Source: [Phialemoniopsis] sp. UDSM-2020 (lineage: Eukaryota > Ascomycota > Sordariomycetes > Thyridiales > Thyridiaceae). Taken from it: 64,000 nucleotides of DNA. The notes under the pieces are model-generated. The model did no database searches and was not told the origin of the DNA. It saw only the letters and a list, made by a program, of their open reading frames with translations. Positions 33,259-43,695 of this stretch are shown here, piece by piece. Numbering within the stretch: position 1 is the stretch's first letter; the number at the start of each line of letters is the position of its first letter. Location: assembly GCA_018873225.1 (NCBI GenBank), contig JAEILZ010000004.1:744001-808000 (forward strand), in the 5' to 3' direction. Made by a program: the position numbers and the translations under genes.

Positions 33259-33935
33259 GGCTCGTGCCGATTGTGAGTATAGTATTGATGTTTGGGTGTT
33301 GGTAATGAAGAATGGGATATTGCTTGTACAACTTGAGAGTAGGTGCGTAGCTGTGTAAGGTCGGAGGCCGCGAAATAGAGACTGCATCACCTAGATGCGA
33401 GCAAGTGGTCTAATGATAATTGGTAAGATAGATGTATTAATAGTGGAATACTCATCGAGAACTTGCCAGAGGAGATTGACGGCCTATTTATCAAGAATGT
33501 TGTTGCACGGGTCGGCCGTCTTCATGGCCGAAGGGGTTTGCTCGGGCGATGTTGGCTAGCCCGAGTGCTCCAACTTCCGAGACCAGCGTAAGCTCCGGTC
33601 TAACTTCCGAGCCACCTAAGACCCGGCTGACGTGCTGTAATATCCTGACTTGGCCTAGTGGGCCTAGGCTTGTCAACAAGCCCTTGCAAAAGAGCTCGGC
33701 CCTGTATCGGGGCCGATGAAACCCGCCAATCATATTCCAAAGTGATGGTCTATGATGGATCCTACATATTCAACGACCCGTCAGCAGACAAGATCCAACA
33801 GATCTCGGTCCCGACATGATCGCAGCTGGCTAACCGAAGTTTTTGTCGCAAGAAGATGTTTATGTCCGTTATTGGAAGAGCTGTTTATTATAACGAGCCT
33901 CTTGTTCAAAATAACGTCGATGATACCACGGCGTG
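33259..33935. other. Divergent promoter rich in CGG-type inverted and direct repeats
   Basis: Shared promoter of the FAD monooxygenase and a Zn2Cys6 gene. It contains CTCGGGC-N11-GCCCGAG at 33541-33565 and CGGCC-N8-GGCCG at 33513-33530. It also has two copies of AACTTCCGAG about 30 bp apart near 33570-33610. No ORF is supported. Confidence 0.55.
33541..33565. repeat. Inverted repeat CTCGGGC-N11-GCCCGAG
   Basis: Perfect 7+7 arms with an 11-bp spacer, containing CGG half sites. It lies about 285 bp before the FAD monooxygenase ATG and 370 bp before the Zn2Cys6 ATG. It could be a regulator site or a hairpin; spacing differs from the two cluster palindromes. Confidence 0.5.
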
Positions 33936-36462
33936 ATGCCCACCATGACTCCCACATCAAGTATTCCCACCCGGCCAATCTACTCCTGTATCCGATGCGC
34001 AGAGCGGAAAGTCAAGTAAGTTTCCCACTCAACAGCGAGAGTAATGTTTCATCCAAACCTTCACTTTCCTCTTTCTCGCTAATCAAGAAGTTAGATGCGA
34101 CCGAAAGACTCCTTGTAATGCATGTAGCCGACACAACGTCGACTGCGTGTACGACCTGTCCCAGCCACGTCGGAACAGGCACAAGCGTCTCAGCACCAAG
34201 GTGATAACGGATCGCCTGAAACACTATCAATCTTTGCTTCGAGAACGAGACTCTGAAACAGATCAAGTCCAGCCATTCCTGAGCTCTCAGGCCAACGTCG
34301 GTCGAGGCACCACAGATCCCGTAGCACAAAATGAGCGGGACTTACCCATTGGGGAGCCTGATACACCCGCTTTGACTCGACCCGTGGGTAATGCTCAAGT
34401 GATACAGGGCCCAGGGCGGTCAAGGCTCATCAACAAGTATGTAAGGTACATAAACGTTCATTGCGCTGTAGCTGACACTATGAAGTGTACTATGGACCCG
34501 AATGGTAGATGAGGTAAGTAGTATTGTTCTTCATGGAAGCGAGTAATATCTGATGTAGAGCTTGATCTAAATCTTTCATAGTTCCAAGACCCCCAGGTCG
34601 CTCTAGGGGATCTTTCGGACGCTTCTGATGAGTCCGAGAGCTTCGAAGACGACGATCTCTCCTTTGTCCTCGCTCCCAAGACCAAGGCTAGGGGCAAATC
34701 TCGCCATCCACCTCCAGAAACCATCCTCATGTTATGGCAAGTCTATGTTGAGAACATTGATCCACTAACAAAGATCATACACGTGCCCACATTGCGGCCT
34801 GCGATTGAGAAAGCCTCCAGGGATATTGGGAATGTACCACGAACCTTCGAAGCACTTTTATTTGCTGTCTATAGTGCGGCCGTAATGTCACTCAATGATG
34901 ACGAATGCCAACAAAAGTTCGGCGAAAGTCGTAGAACTCTCCTGACATGGTACATCTCCAGCACGAAGGCAGCACTTTCATCCGCAAAGTTCATGGGAAC
35001 TACCAGTCTGGTCGTTCTCCAGGCTCTGATCATCCATCTCCTTGTGGTCCGAGATCTTCACGAGCCTCGTGCTGTTTGGGCTCTTAGTGGCGTCGCCGTT
35101 CGTGTCGCACAGAGTATGGGGCTCGACCGTGACGGTGAAGCCCTCGGCTTGCCTCCGTTCGAGACTGAGATCCGTCGAAGAGTCTGGTGGCAACTTAGGA
35201 TGCACGACTTCCGTACAGCTGAGCTGTGTGGGATGGGCAAGTTCCAGAATCTGGAGGAAAATACCAGTGCGGGAAGTACAAAGTTTCCCACAAACATCAA
35301 CGACGACCAGCTTTCTCCAGACATGACCTCACCCCCGGTCGAATCCGACAGCTTAACAGACATGGTCTTCATCTCTTTAAAATGCGAGCTCCTGAAGTTC
35401 GCGGCGAGCCGTATCGCTACCCTTCGACAGCAAGGAGATAATTCCAGCCCTTGGAACCCTGAATCGGCTGAACGCAACACTGCCGAATCAGATGACTCCC
35501 TCAAAGAGATCGAGGAGATTCTGGAGGCCAAATACCTACGCTACTGCGACCCTTCACAGCCCTTGCATCTCATAACCATGCTGATGGCTCGATGCTCTTT
35601 GAACGTCATCTGCTTCATGGCGCATCATCCACGCAGGTGGGGCAGCACAGAGGAGACACCCAAATCCGAGCGGCAGCTGGTGTGGGATATCTCTATTCGA
35701 TTACTGGAGCAGCATAGTATGCTACAGTCATCTCCTCAGCTGAAACAATTTGCTTGGCAAGCACCATATTCGCAGCAGTGGCATGCCATCATCCACGTAC
35801 TGGACACCCTCCGAGCAGAGCCACTGCATATTGATGCCGACAAAGCCTGGCGACACATAGGCAACATCTACGATAACAATCCAGACATGGTTCAGGACAT
35901 GAGAAAGCCCATCCATATTGCTGTCGGTAATCTGTGCCTAAAGGCATACAGCAAGCGTGAGACAACAAGACAGACTGGCAACACAAAATCTCTGCCAATG
36001 CCTGCCTTTATCGGGAAATTGCGTCAGCAACGTGAGGATGCCAGGGCCAAGGCGCAAGAGCGACAAGCAAGACGTGGCAAACTTGAACGCAACGCACAAC
36101 CTAGAGAGATTGACCCAAAGCCGATATCTAGAGAAGACAATGTTGCTGATGAGCTAGCAGACATAGGGGACGGTGCGGGCTTTGAACCAGTTGCATGCTC
36201 GCCACCCGCCGATCTTGTACGGAATGCCATCTCTCTGAACCCTGTGGAAGTCCCGTCCCCATTTCCATACGCGTTCTTCGAGGGGCAGCCGAACGACTTC
36301 GAGGGCGTGAACATGGATCTGGATCTCATGTTAGATCAAGATTACAACATGGAAGATGGTGCTGACATGGGTATCACCTGGGAGCAATGGGATTCTTGGT
36401 TGGCAGAGTCCAATATGATGCGCCCCCTGTCACCGAAAGACACTTCCACATCAGGTACCTGA
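33936..36462 (+). CDS. Zn2Cys6 transcription factor (second)
   Basis: Four exons: 33936-34015, 34095-34436, 34486-34513 and 34582-36462; 776 residues. The zinc cluster (CIRCAERKVK then CDRKTPCNACSRHNVDC) is split by the first intron; the acceptor at 34095 is fixed by the need to keep KVKC. The 28-bp third exon restores LWTRMVDE, a motif common before the regulatory domain of such proteins; other splices hit stops. The middle part has the fungal-specific transcription factor domain (SGVAVRVAQSMGLDRDG, EIRRRVWWQLRMHD). A basic, Gln/Arg-rich stretch near residues 630-665 and an acidic Met/Asp-rich C-terminus may act in localisation and activation. It is divergent from the FAD monooxygenase. Which regulon it serves is not known. 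Confidence 0.92.
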
Positions 36463-36556
36463 GAACAGGGCGGGCAGACCATATGCAGCATGAGCCTTAT
36501 AGCATTATACCTAGTCTACAACAAGTGTGAAATTCCCGCGTTTCTCCTCAGCCCCT

Positions 36557-37552
36557 TTAACACCCATCCCTTTTGCGAGCGTACTCATACAATCGCGTGG
36601 CAGCAGCCAATCCCGTCTCCATTTGTGTCTGAGCTGTTGCGGCCCCGATATGAGGCGTGCTGACCACACCGAGGTCCCATAGCCTCCCGTATCTCGCCTG
36701 GCTCGGAGGTTCTTCTTCGTGGCAGTCCAACCCTGCGCCGAAGATGAGACCTTCTTCCAGCGCTCTCTCCAGGTCGGCCTCGTTGACGATGCCACCTCTC
36801 GCAGCATTGATAACAATTGCGTTCTTTTTCATGATCTGGAATTGAGGATAGGATAGGAGACCTCGTGTCGAGGGTGTGAGAGGCATGTGCAGGGTGACCA
36901 CATCAGACGCAATGAGTACCTCATCCGTCGTCTTGGCCCGCACATGGGGAACGTCCGCCCATGCGTCCATAGGCGCATATGGATCGTAGGCAATGATCTG
37001 AGCCTCGAATGCAGCTTGAAATATTTGTGCTACTGTCTTGCCGATGTTACCCATCCCGAGCACACCAATGGTTTTGCGGTGCAAGATTAGCCCGGAGCAC
37101 GTCTCCTTGGGAACTTTGATGCCATTCGTTTGGCGAGCTGTGATGGACCCGACCTGCCTGGCAACCGCCATGGACAGTGACAGCACCAGCTCTGCGACAG
37201 CGCGCGCATTGACGCCGGGCGTATTGAAGATCTTGATCCCACGATCCGCACACGCCGCGGCATCAATCTTGTCGATGCCGACACCCTGCTTGCCAATTGC
37301 TATCAGGTTCGGACACGACTGGATGTCTTCCGCAGTGAGACGTGCCGATCTGATCAGCAGATAGCGCGCATTCTCTCGCCAGCCACTATGCTCTGTTGAT
37401 CCGAGAAGAATGGCATTGAAGTGCTTCTGCACGTATGAAATGACTTCCGGATGGAATTTATCTAGCAGGTACACAGTCGGCTTGCTAGGGAAGCCTGAGT
37501 TGATGTCAAGGTCATCCTCATGAACAGACTGGGGTGCCATCTTGGGTTGCAA
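36557..37552 (-). CDS. D-isomer-specific 2-hydroxyacid dehydrogenase (phosphoglycerate-dehydrogenase-like)
   Basis: A single exon of 331 residues (a second ATG at 37540 would remove four). The Rossmann motif is GVLGMGNIGK (residues 163-172). Catalytic residues are Arg252 in NAARGG, a Glu in the HEEEPP block near 281 and His301 in STPHIGA. The IGKQGVGIDKID block is typical of the family. Length and missing ACT domain distinguish it from full phosphoglycerate dehydrogenase. It would interconvert a 2-oxo acid and its D-2-hydroxy acid using NAD(P). It is divergent from the HpcH/HpaI aldolase across a promoter with a CGG-N7-CCG palindrome, so it could reduce or oxidise an aldolase product such as a hydroxypyruvate- or glyoxylate-like compound (inference). 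Confidence 0.92.
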   Translation of the reverse strand: MQPKMAPQSVHEDDLDINSGFPSKPTVYLLDKFHPEVISYVQKHFNAILLGSTEHSGWRENARYLLIRSARLTAEDIQSCPNLIAIGKQGVGIDKIDAAACADRGIKIFNTPGVNARAVAELVLSLSMAVARQVGSITARQTNGIKVPKETCSGLILHRKTIGVLGMGNIGKTVAQIFQAAFEAQIIAYDPYAPMDAWADVPHVRAKTTDEVLIASDVVTLHMPLTPSTRGLLSYPQFQIMKKNAIVINAARGGIVNEADLERALEEGLIFGAGLDCHEEEPPSQARYGRLWDLGVVSTPHIGAATAQTQMETGLAAATRLYEYARKRDGC

Positions 37553-38097
37553 GAACGGTCGTCGGCAGTGAATAAAGATGCTTTGTTCGAGAAAGAGGCT
37601 AGGTGAAATTGTTGCTGATAATCACAATTGGATATATCAGACACCGCGGACGACAACGGACGCGTCTCTCTTGTCGTGAGTCACGGGGAGGTGTGGCACT
37701 GCGTCGGAGCAAGGACACCGCGAGCTGAGCAGGGATCATCTGAGCATCGAGCATTGGACATCTTGTCTTGATCGTCCGAACGTCGACTGCATGGCTCCGA
37801 CGACCGAGACTAACATGGATTCATAGGAAAGATCGGCATTTGTCGTGGGTGCGGACGCCTCCGACACCAGCAAGGTCAGCTCTCGGACCCTGTCCGAAGG
37901 AAACGCTCCGCCGAGCCACTGTTCATTTTGACTCACCAAACCAGAATAAGTAGTAACCAGCTCTGTCAACGATCGAATTCAAGTGAATCTCATAAAAGTT
38001 CGTTTCAATAAGCACTCAATCCCTTGTCTTGTTTCAGCACATACACATCCCCCTCCAGAACAACCCCCACATATCATTCGAACACAAAATTTTCAAC
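37553..38097. other. Divergent promoter, dehydrogenase and aldolase genes
   Basis: A 545-bp shared promoter with a cluster 2 palindrome at 37883-37897. No gene is supported inside it. Confidence 0.6.
37883..37897. promoter_or_regulatory. Cluster 2 palindrome, copy 1 (TCGGAC-CCT-GTCCGA)
   Basis: Perfect 6+6 inverted repeat around CCT, containing CGG-N7-CCG. It lies 201 bp before the aldolase ATG and 331 bp before the dehydrogenase ATG. The inner 13 bases recur identically at 39296 and with one change at 43449. Confidence 0.75.
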
Positions 38098-38925
38098 ATG
38101 TCACTCACAATCTCCAACACCATTCTAGAGAAGCTTCGCCGTAATGAGGTTGCCTACACCCTCAGCGTCAAGCTAGTCAGGTCCGTGGAGATCGCCATGA
38201 TGGCCAAGACCGCAGGGTTCGACGGCATCCTGGTGGACATGGAGCACTCGTCGTTCGACCTCGACACTACCGGCCAGCTTTGTATCGCTGCACTGTACGC
38301 AGGCATTGCTCCGATAGTACGCGCACCTAGCAAGGACCCCTTCTTCGTGTCCCGTATCCTGGACGGCGGTGCCCTGGGCGTGATCGTTCCCCACATCCGC
38401 AGCGTGCAGGACGCCAAGGACGTCGTAGCCGCGGCCAAGTTCCAGCCTGTCGGGACGCGGTCGTCAACCAATGGCCTTCCGCACTTCCAGTTCCGGACCA
38501 TCCCAGCCAAGGTCTCAAACCCTGTGTGCAACTCATCGACTCTGGTCATCCCTATGATCGAGACGCTGGAGGCACTGGAACTCGTGGATGAGATCGCTGC
38601 CGTTGAGGGTGTCGATTCCTTGCTCATTGGAACCAACGATCTCACGGCTGAAATGGGTATCCCTGGCGATTTTGAGAACCCTAGAGTTACGGAGGCGTAC
38701 GAGAGGACCATTGCTGCGTGTAACAAGGTGGGCAAGTGGGTTGGTGTCGGAGGGCTGCATTCTAGACTCGATCTTGTTGAGAAGTTCTGCGCTATGGGTG
38801 CAAGATGGGTCATGGCTGCCACCGATGGACCGCTGCTTATGGGCGGAGCGGCGAAGAGGGGCGGAGAGATGGCTCAACTTAACGAGCGTGTGGTAGCATC
38901 ACAAGGCAAGACGAATGGTGTATAA
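38098..38925 (+). CDS. HpcH/HpaI-type class II pyruvate aldolase
   Basis: A single exon of 275 residues; upstream in-frame codons are leader. Family marks are the GFDGILVDMEHSSFDL block (catalytic-site His and acid), the APIVRAPSKDP segment (substrate Arg) and the GALGVIVPHIRSVQDA block. The metal-binding IPMIETLEALELVDEIAAVEGVDSLLIGTNDL region carries the Glu and Asp ligands. The family cleaves or forms C-C bonds of 4-hydroxy-2-oxo acids, giving pyruvate plus an aldehyde, with a divalent metal, in the cytosol. Fungal members of this group are often annotated as 2,4-dihydroxyhept-2-ene-1,7-dioate aldolases, though true substrates are rarely known. It pairs with the divergent D-2-hydroxyacid dehydrogenase and stands upstream of an MFS carrier with the same operator. 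Confidence 0.92.
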   Translation: MSLTISNTILEKLRRNEVAYTLSVKLVRSVEIAMMAKTAGFDGILVDMEHSSFDLDTTGQLCIAALYAGIAPIVRAPSKDPFFVSRILDGGALGVIVPHIRSVQDAKDVVAAAKFQPVGTRSSTNGLPHFQFRTIPAKVSNPVCNSSTLVIPMIETLEALELVDEIAAVEGVDSLLIGTNDLTAEMGIPGDFENPRVTEAYERTIAACNKVGKWVGVGGLHSRLDLVEKFCAMGARWVMAATDGPLLMGGAAKRGGEMAQLNERVVASQGKTNGV

Positions 38926-39612
38926 ATTAGTTTGGTTCGTAGTCATTGATGAGTTTGTAGAACGTAGACAATAGACAGTAGATAGAAAGATATGATTTCA
39001 GACAAGTAGTGAATGGTCTGGCCTCATGCAAGATCTGACACCTGTTCTATGTTAGTAACTGTCGTTCCGTGACTGTGCTTGCTGTTGTTTTACTAATAGA
39101 TTGCCTAGAATGATGACCTGGTGAAGAAGGGTGAATGACTGGACCTTAGAGCAGACTATTCGGATTTGCCGACAACACCAAATGCCCTCATTGCATCGAG
39201 ACATTATAATATTAGTCAAGCTTGAAGCGGTGGCATTGTCATGAGACCCCTAGGGTCTGTGAGGTATGAGTGCTTACATGGTCTTCGGACATCATCGGAC
39301 CCTGTCCGGCGCTTACGTCTAGATCCCCGCTAACAAAGCCAGGCCACTGGGAAATGAGGCCACGCGCGACTCGAATTTTCCTCAATGTGGGGAAATCCCC
39401 AGACACTAGCTGTGGGGATTGATGCTCCCCAGCTCAGAGGCTGGCGGAGATTTTCCGAGGCTCTGGGAATCTCTCCCAATGCAACCCAGCCCGAGCCGAC
39501 ATGCATAAGAGGCGGACGTGGAGGCCATGATTCCATGAGCTGATCGACCATGCTCAGCATTGTTGCACTTCTGTACTTGTTTAGATCATCTCATTGCTGA
39601 CAAGTTCCCACC
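38926..39612. other. Intergenic promoter region of the cluster 2 transporter
   Basis: 687 bp with the second cluster 2 palindrome at 39296 and an extra TTCGGAC half site just before it. A short ORF on the minus strand has no protein features. Confidence 0.6.
39296..39308. promoter_or_regulatory. Cluster 2 palindrome, copy 2 (CGGACCCTGTCCG)
   Basis: Identical in all 13 bases to the core of the 37883 copy, 305 bp before the transporter ATG. A further CGGAC half site lies about 11 bp upstream. Confidence 0.75.
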
Positions 39613-41327
39613 ATGGACAACCGAAAAAACTCTGCCGAAGTCGACAAGGCCGGCACAACCATGGCCGAGCTCAAAGACGTGGAAGGCACAATGGCCTACA
39701 CAGGGCTTTCACAAGCCGATGCCGAGTTTCTGCAGACGTATGAAGGCAGTAAGGGCAAGAAGGTTGTCCGCAAGGTGCGTTACTTTGGACTCATCCAAAG
39801 CCTTGGTCGACAAAGGCGTGCTTGCTGATACGAAGAAACAGATCGACTTTCGCCTGATCCCGACCATGGCTATTCTCTATCTCCTGGCGCACATTGATCG
39901 TGGCAACATTGGAAATGCCAAGATCGAGGGCATGGACAAGGATCTTGGTCTCACTGGAAACCAGTACAACATTGCCAGCACCATCTTCTTCGTCCCCTAT
40001 ATCATCTTTGAGATTCCATCCAACATTGTTCTGAAGAAAGTTCGGGCCAGCATTTGGCTTTCGGCGTTGATTATCTCCTGGGGCATTGTGATGACATTGA
40101 TGGGCATCGTTAAAGATTTCCCGGGGATGATCGCTTGCCGAATCTTCTTCGGTCTCTTCGAGGTACGTTCGAAAGACGAAGTAGACCTTAGCCGAAACGC
40201 AGCTAACGAAATCTAGGCTGGCTTCTTCCCCGGTGCCGTCTACATTGTCTCGACTTGGTATCCTCGACATGAGCTTCAACAGCGACTCGCCCTGTTCTAT
40301 ACTGCCTCTGCCTTTTCGGGAGCGCTCAGTGGTTTGCTGGCTTACGCCATTGCGAACATGGATGGTCTCCGTGGAATCGATGGCTGGCGCTGGATTTTCC
40401 TCGTTGAAGGCGCGATCACTGTCGCGGCTGGCCTGGCTATGCCCTTCCTGATTATCGACAGCCCAGAGCGGGCTGCATGGCTAAGCGATGACGAAAGGCG
40501 GTTCATCGACCTCCGTCTCCGTCTCTCAGGTGTCCGCACGGCTACTGAAGAAGGTGACAAGTTCTCGTGGAAGCTCCTTCTGAAGACGATGTTCGACTGG
40601 AAGATCTGGCTCGGCATCCTTTTGGCATGGGCTAACTCCGTCCCCAACGCCGCATTCAAGTTCACCATGCCCCAAATCATCAAGCAGTTGGGTTTCGTAA
40701 CCGAAAAGGCCCAGCTGTTGACCATTCCTCCGTACTTCTGCGGTGGTGTCGCCGCCTGGCTGAGCGGTCGCTATGCTGACCGCTTCTCGTGGCGTATGCC
40801 TTTCATCGTCGGCCCCATGTGCATCCTGGTGACGGCCTTGGCGATTCTGTTCGGCCTCTCGGGCAATATTTCTGGCAATGTGCCGGCTATGTACTTTGCA
40901 ATTGTGCTGGCGCAGATCGGCATCTATCCTCTACTCCCTGGCATCTCTGCCTGGATCGGCAACAACCTCGCTCCGTCCTGGAAAAGATCGATTGGTCTCG
41001 CATGGCTGCTTGCTGCAGGTAACTTTGGAAGTATGTTAAGCTTCCCGTATGTCTTATTGATCTCTTACTGATCGTTCGCCACTTCTAGGTATCATCGGAA
41101 CCAGCGTCTTCCTTGACAAGGAGGGACCTCGATACCCTACAGGCTATGGTACCTCACTGGGGGTCGCAGTGCTGGGCCTGATCTCCGCTGTTACTCTGGA
41201 GACACTACTGTGGTGGAAGAATCGCGTCAAGGCTAGTATTCCGGAGAGCGAGATTCGCGACAAGTACACACAGGAGCAATTGGATGCAATGGGTGACCAG
41301 AGTCCGCTCTACAAGTACACTCTGTAA
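39613..41327 (+). CDS. MFS transporter, anion:cation symporter (Dal5/Tna1-like) type
   Basis: Four exons: 39613-39774, 39842-40162, 40217-41030 and 41089-41327; 511 residues, all in frame. Family marks include VRKIDFRLIPTMAILYLLAHIDRGNIGNAKI at the first helix and a NIASTIFFVPYIIFEIPSNIVLKK helix. [32 protein letters not shown] spans the second intron. GWRWIFLVEGAITV and a C-terminal KYT..QL tail complete the set. Members carry organic anions such as allantoate, nicotinate, pantothenate or tartrate into the cell. With the same palindrome in its promoter as the aldolase pair, it is the probable uptake carrier of cluster 2; an acidic substrate would suit both carrier and enzymes. The first 45 residues are hydrophilic and cytosolic. 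Confidence 0.93.
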
Positions 41328-41985
41328 GGCCGAGACGAAGATCAAGAAGGTCAGGCTACGTTGGCCTCCTAGACACTCTCATATGAATAGAGTTGCTCGC
41401 GCAGCGCTGGTCTCTTTTCATTACCCTGTGCGGGTTGCTCTCAATTGTTATATCCAAGGTTAATAGCATCCAGCCTCAGCATCAGTAGACCAAACAATGA
41501 AGACACAGAAGAGGGAATGAGACACCGGTTAGGCTTCAGATGTGCATACTTCTACTGAGCTGTAGTGACTATATTTTGAAGTAGCTACCAAGCAACGGGT
41601 GATTGGACTGATGTCTTCTGCAAGTCCCTGAAAAGTGCGGCGGATGCGTGTTGATCCCAAACTTGCTCAACTGCATTACTACATAGTATTTTGCTAGATC
41701 TGCCACGATTTCTGCGTGCATACGTTTCATCTTCTTCCTTCTGGGCGGGCATAAGCCCAGTTAGTCTTTTGGCCTCTTTCCCATCACTTTTACTGGACCA
41801 TTCTAATCAAATCGGGTTGGTGATGCTGCAATTTGTGTCCAGCAATTCCGAGCCAAGCTCTTTCGGGCTTTGTTTCCAGCTACAGTCCTCACTGTCACCT
41901 CTCAAGGCAGAGCCACGCGCAATCCGGCTGTGTAAATGAGTTGCTAATTATTCGAGCTCGAGTTCTCTATGGGTCAATTGGAGTT
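41328..41985. other. Convergent 3' flanks, no supported gene
   Basis: 658 bp between the ends of the transporter and cyclase genes. ORF 41691-41939 shows no protein features. Confidence 0.5.
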
Positions 41986-43286
41986 CTAAAACATCGCCAA
42001 AGCGTTCGGAGGGCTAGCGACGGCTCCAGGCGCCTATGTTCATTCCTGTCAACTCCGCAATCTCACTGCATCATCCTGGGGATGATGTACTTACATTCAT
42101 GGGTGAGCTTGACAGGAAGAACTTGTAACGACCTAGCGATGCACAAACTCGGCTCAGCTCCTCGAGGTCAAATAATTCTCCGATAGGCATACCCCAGCCG
42201 GCGAGCAGCCACTCGTGGAGGTGCCACTCAAGATTCTTGCAGGGCCACTGCTCGTAGGCACGAGTATCGCTGGCGGTGGCCGCAACCTTATTCTTCCAAA
42301 GGAACTCTAGAAACTCCCTCGAAGCCTCGACGCCGATGTTCTCGGGCTTTTGTGTCTTGTAAAGCTGGTCAAGCGTTTCTCTTTTGGTGTTGTCCATTGT
42401 CTCGTACTGAGCAATGTATCCGGTGCGAACAAGAAGAATGTCGCCAGGGCGGAAGTCTTCAACCGACATGCCTTGATCCTTCAAGGCTGCTGTGAGCTCA
42501 CTAAACGGGATGGCCTGGGCAGATGTCACGTCGACTGTTATGCCCTGTTTCAAAGCCCAGGTATACCAGTCGATGAAGATACCGCGCCCAACGATACCTT
42601 TCTTGGAGTAATCTAAGACAAACCATCAGCCTGGGGATTTGTGGTCACAGCGAGGACTGCACCCACGCTGCACACCGCTTGGGATTGGTGATTCGGCAAA
42701 TTCTTTCGCAGTACGGCCCATGTAGTACAGCTATCAGAGAGGGTTAGATGACTGAGGCAATGCGATGACAACTTATAATATGTATACCTCCTCGGCTTGG
42801 TAAGCGTAATGCCTGAAGCCATCCCATTGGGAGCTGGATTGAGAGTTGAATGACCACTATGGCGGCGAACAAGTCAGTGAGTGCATGAAAGGATTGTAAT
42901 GTGTTTGCATGTACCTCATCATCATGTGCAATCTTGACTGGAGCTTTATTTGTGGTCTTAATCTGCAGAATCGGGCGGGGGAATCGAGGATATGACGGTC
43001 CTGTCATTGACCAACTGTGCGGTGGCTCATGTCAGTGAAGCACAAGCAGGAATGCAGCACACAAGATGTTCAAGGCTTACTTCAACGACACCCTGGTGCC
43101 AAGCCTAAGCTCCTCTCGAGCTGCAGTGGAAACGACCTCATCGGTCAGGTGATTGAGAGTTCCCAGCTGGTCATCGGACCCCCAAAGACCCCACGCATTC
43201 TTGCCCGGCCCAGCTTTGTCGACTGGCAGATCCTCGAAGTCGGGGTAGGGTATCGCAGTCATGATTTCTCTTTGGGTGATGGTCAC
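41986..43286 (-). CDS. Cyclase-family metal-dependent hydrolase (kynurenine-formamidase-like fold)
   Basis: Six exons: 43286-43081, 43014-42915, 42856-42788, 42730-42667, 42612-42095 and 42033-41986; 334 residues. Every junction keeps frame, and the short last exon supplies the typical APGAVASPPNALAMF ending. Marks are GLWGSDDQLGTLNHLTD near the start, HDDE and FNSQSSSQWDGFRHYAY in the metal-site region, KGIVGRGIFIDW, and the FRPGDILLVRTGY strand. In fungal members the HxGTHxDxPxH motif of bacterial formamidases is replaced by the SQWDGFRH type seen here, so the hydrolysed bond is uncertain (amide, lactam or lactone). A downstream ATG at 43262 is an alternative start. It is divergent from a Zn2Cys6 gene with a cluster 2 palindrome between them. 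Confidence 0.92.
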
Positions 43287-43695
43287 TATGTCTAGAGAGA
43301 TTCACCAAGCCAAGTCTTCGAAGATAGCCACAAGGTCAGTTGCATGTTGTGGTCTCGACTCTTGAAGTGTCTGGAGGCATGTGATGTTAGGACTTGCGAT
43401 CAAGGCCAGAACTTGCGGAATTAGCGATAATGGGTCTCCGCTAGGTATCGGAACCTGTCCGAAAGCAGGGTAGTACAGGCATCATCGCTTGCATTCTAGC
43501 TTCGGACGAGTTCCGGGCCAGGGGCTAACGCGACTCCACCAAAGCCCCAAGCATTTCCCTCAAATTCTCGGCTTTCGGACTACTACACCTCGTCTTTCGG
43601 TCTTTCTGTCATTCAGTCGGTGACCATCCGACAGATTGCATCCCTGATGAGATCCGCCCAAGCATCGTTCCTCGCCCGCGCGCCGAAATATCCCA
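43287..43695. other. Divergent promoter, cyclase and Zn2Cys6 genes
   Basis: A 409-bp shared promoter with the third cluster 2 palindrome at 43449. Confidence 0.6.
43449..43461. promoter_or_regulatory. Cluster 2 palindrome, copy 3 (CGGAACCTGTCCG)
   Basis: Differs from the other two copies at one base (A for C at position 5). It has TCGG...CCGA outer arms like copy 1. It lies 163 bp before the cyclase ATG and 235 bp before the Zn2Cys6 ATG, so the regulator may also control itself. Confidence 0.7.
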
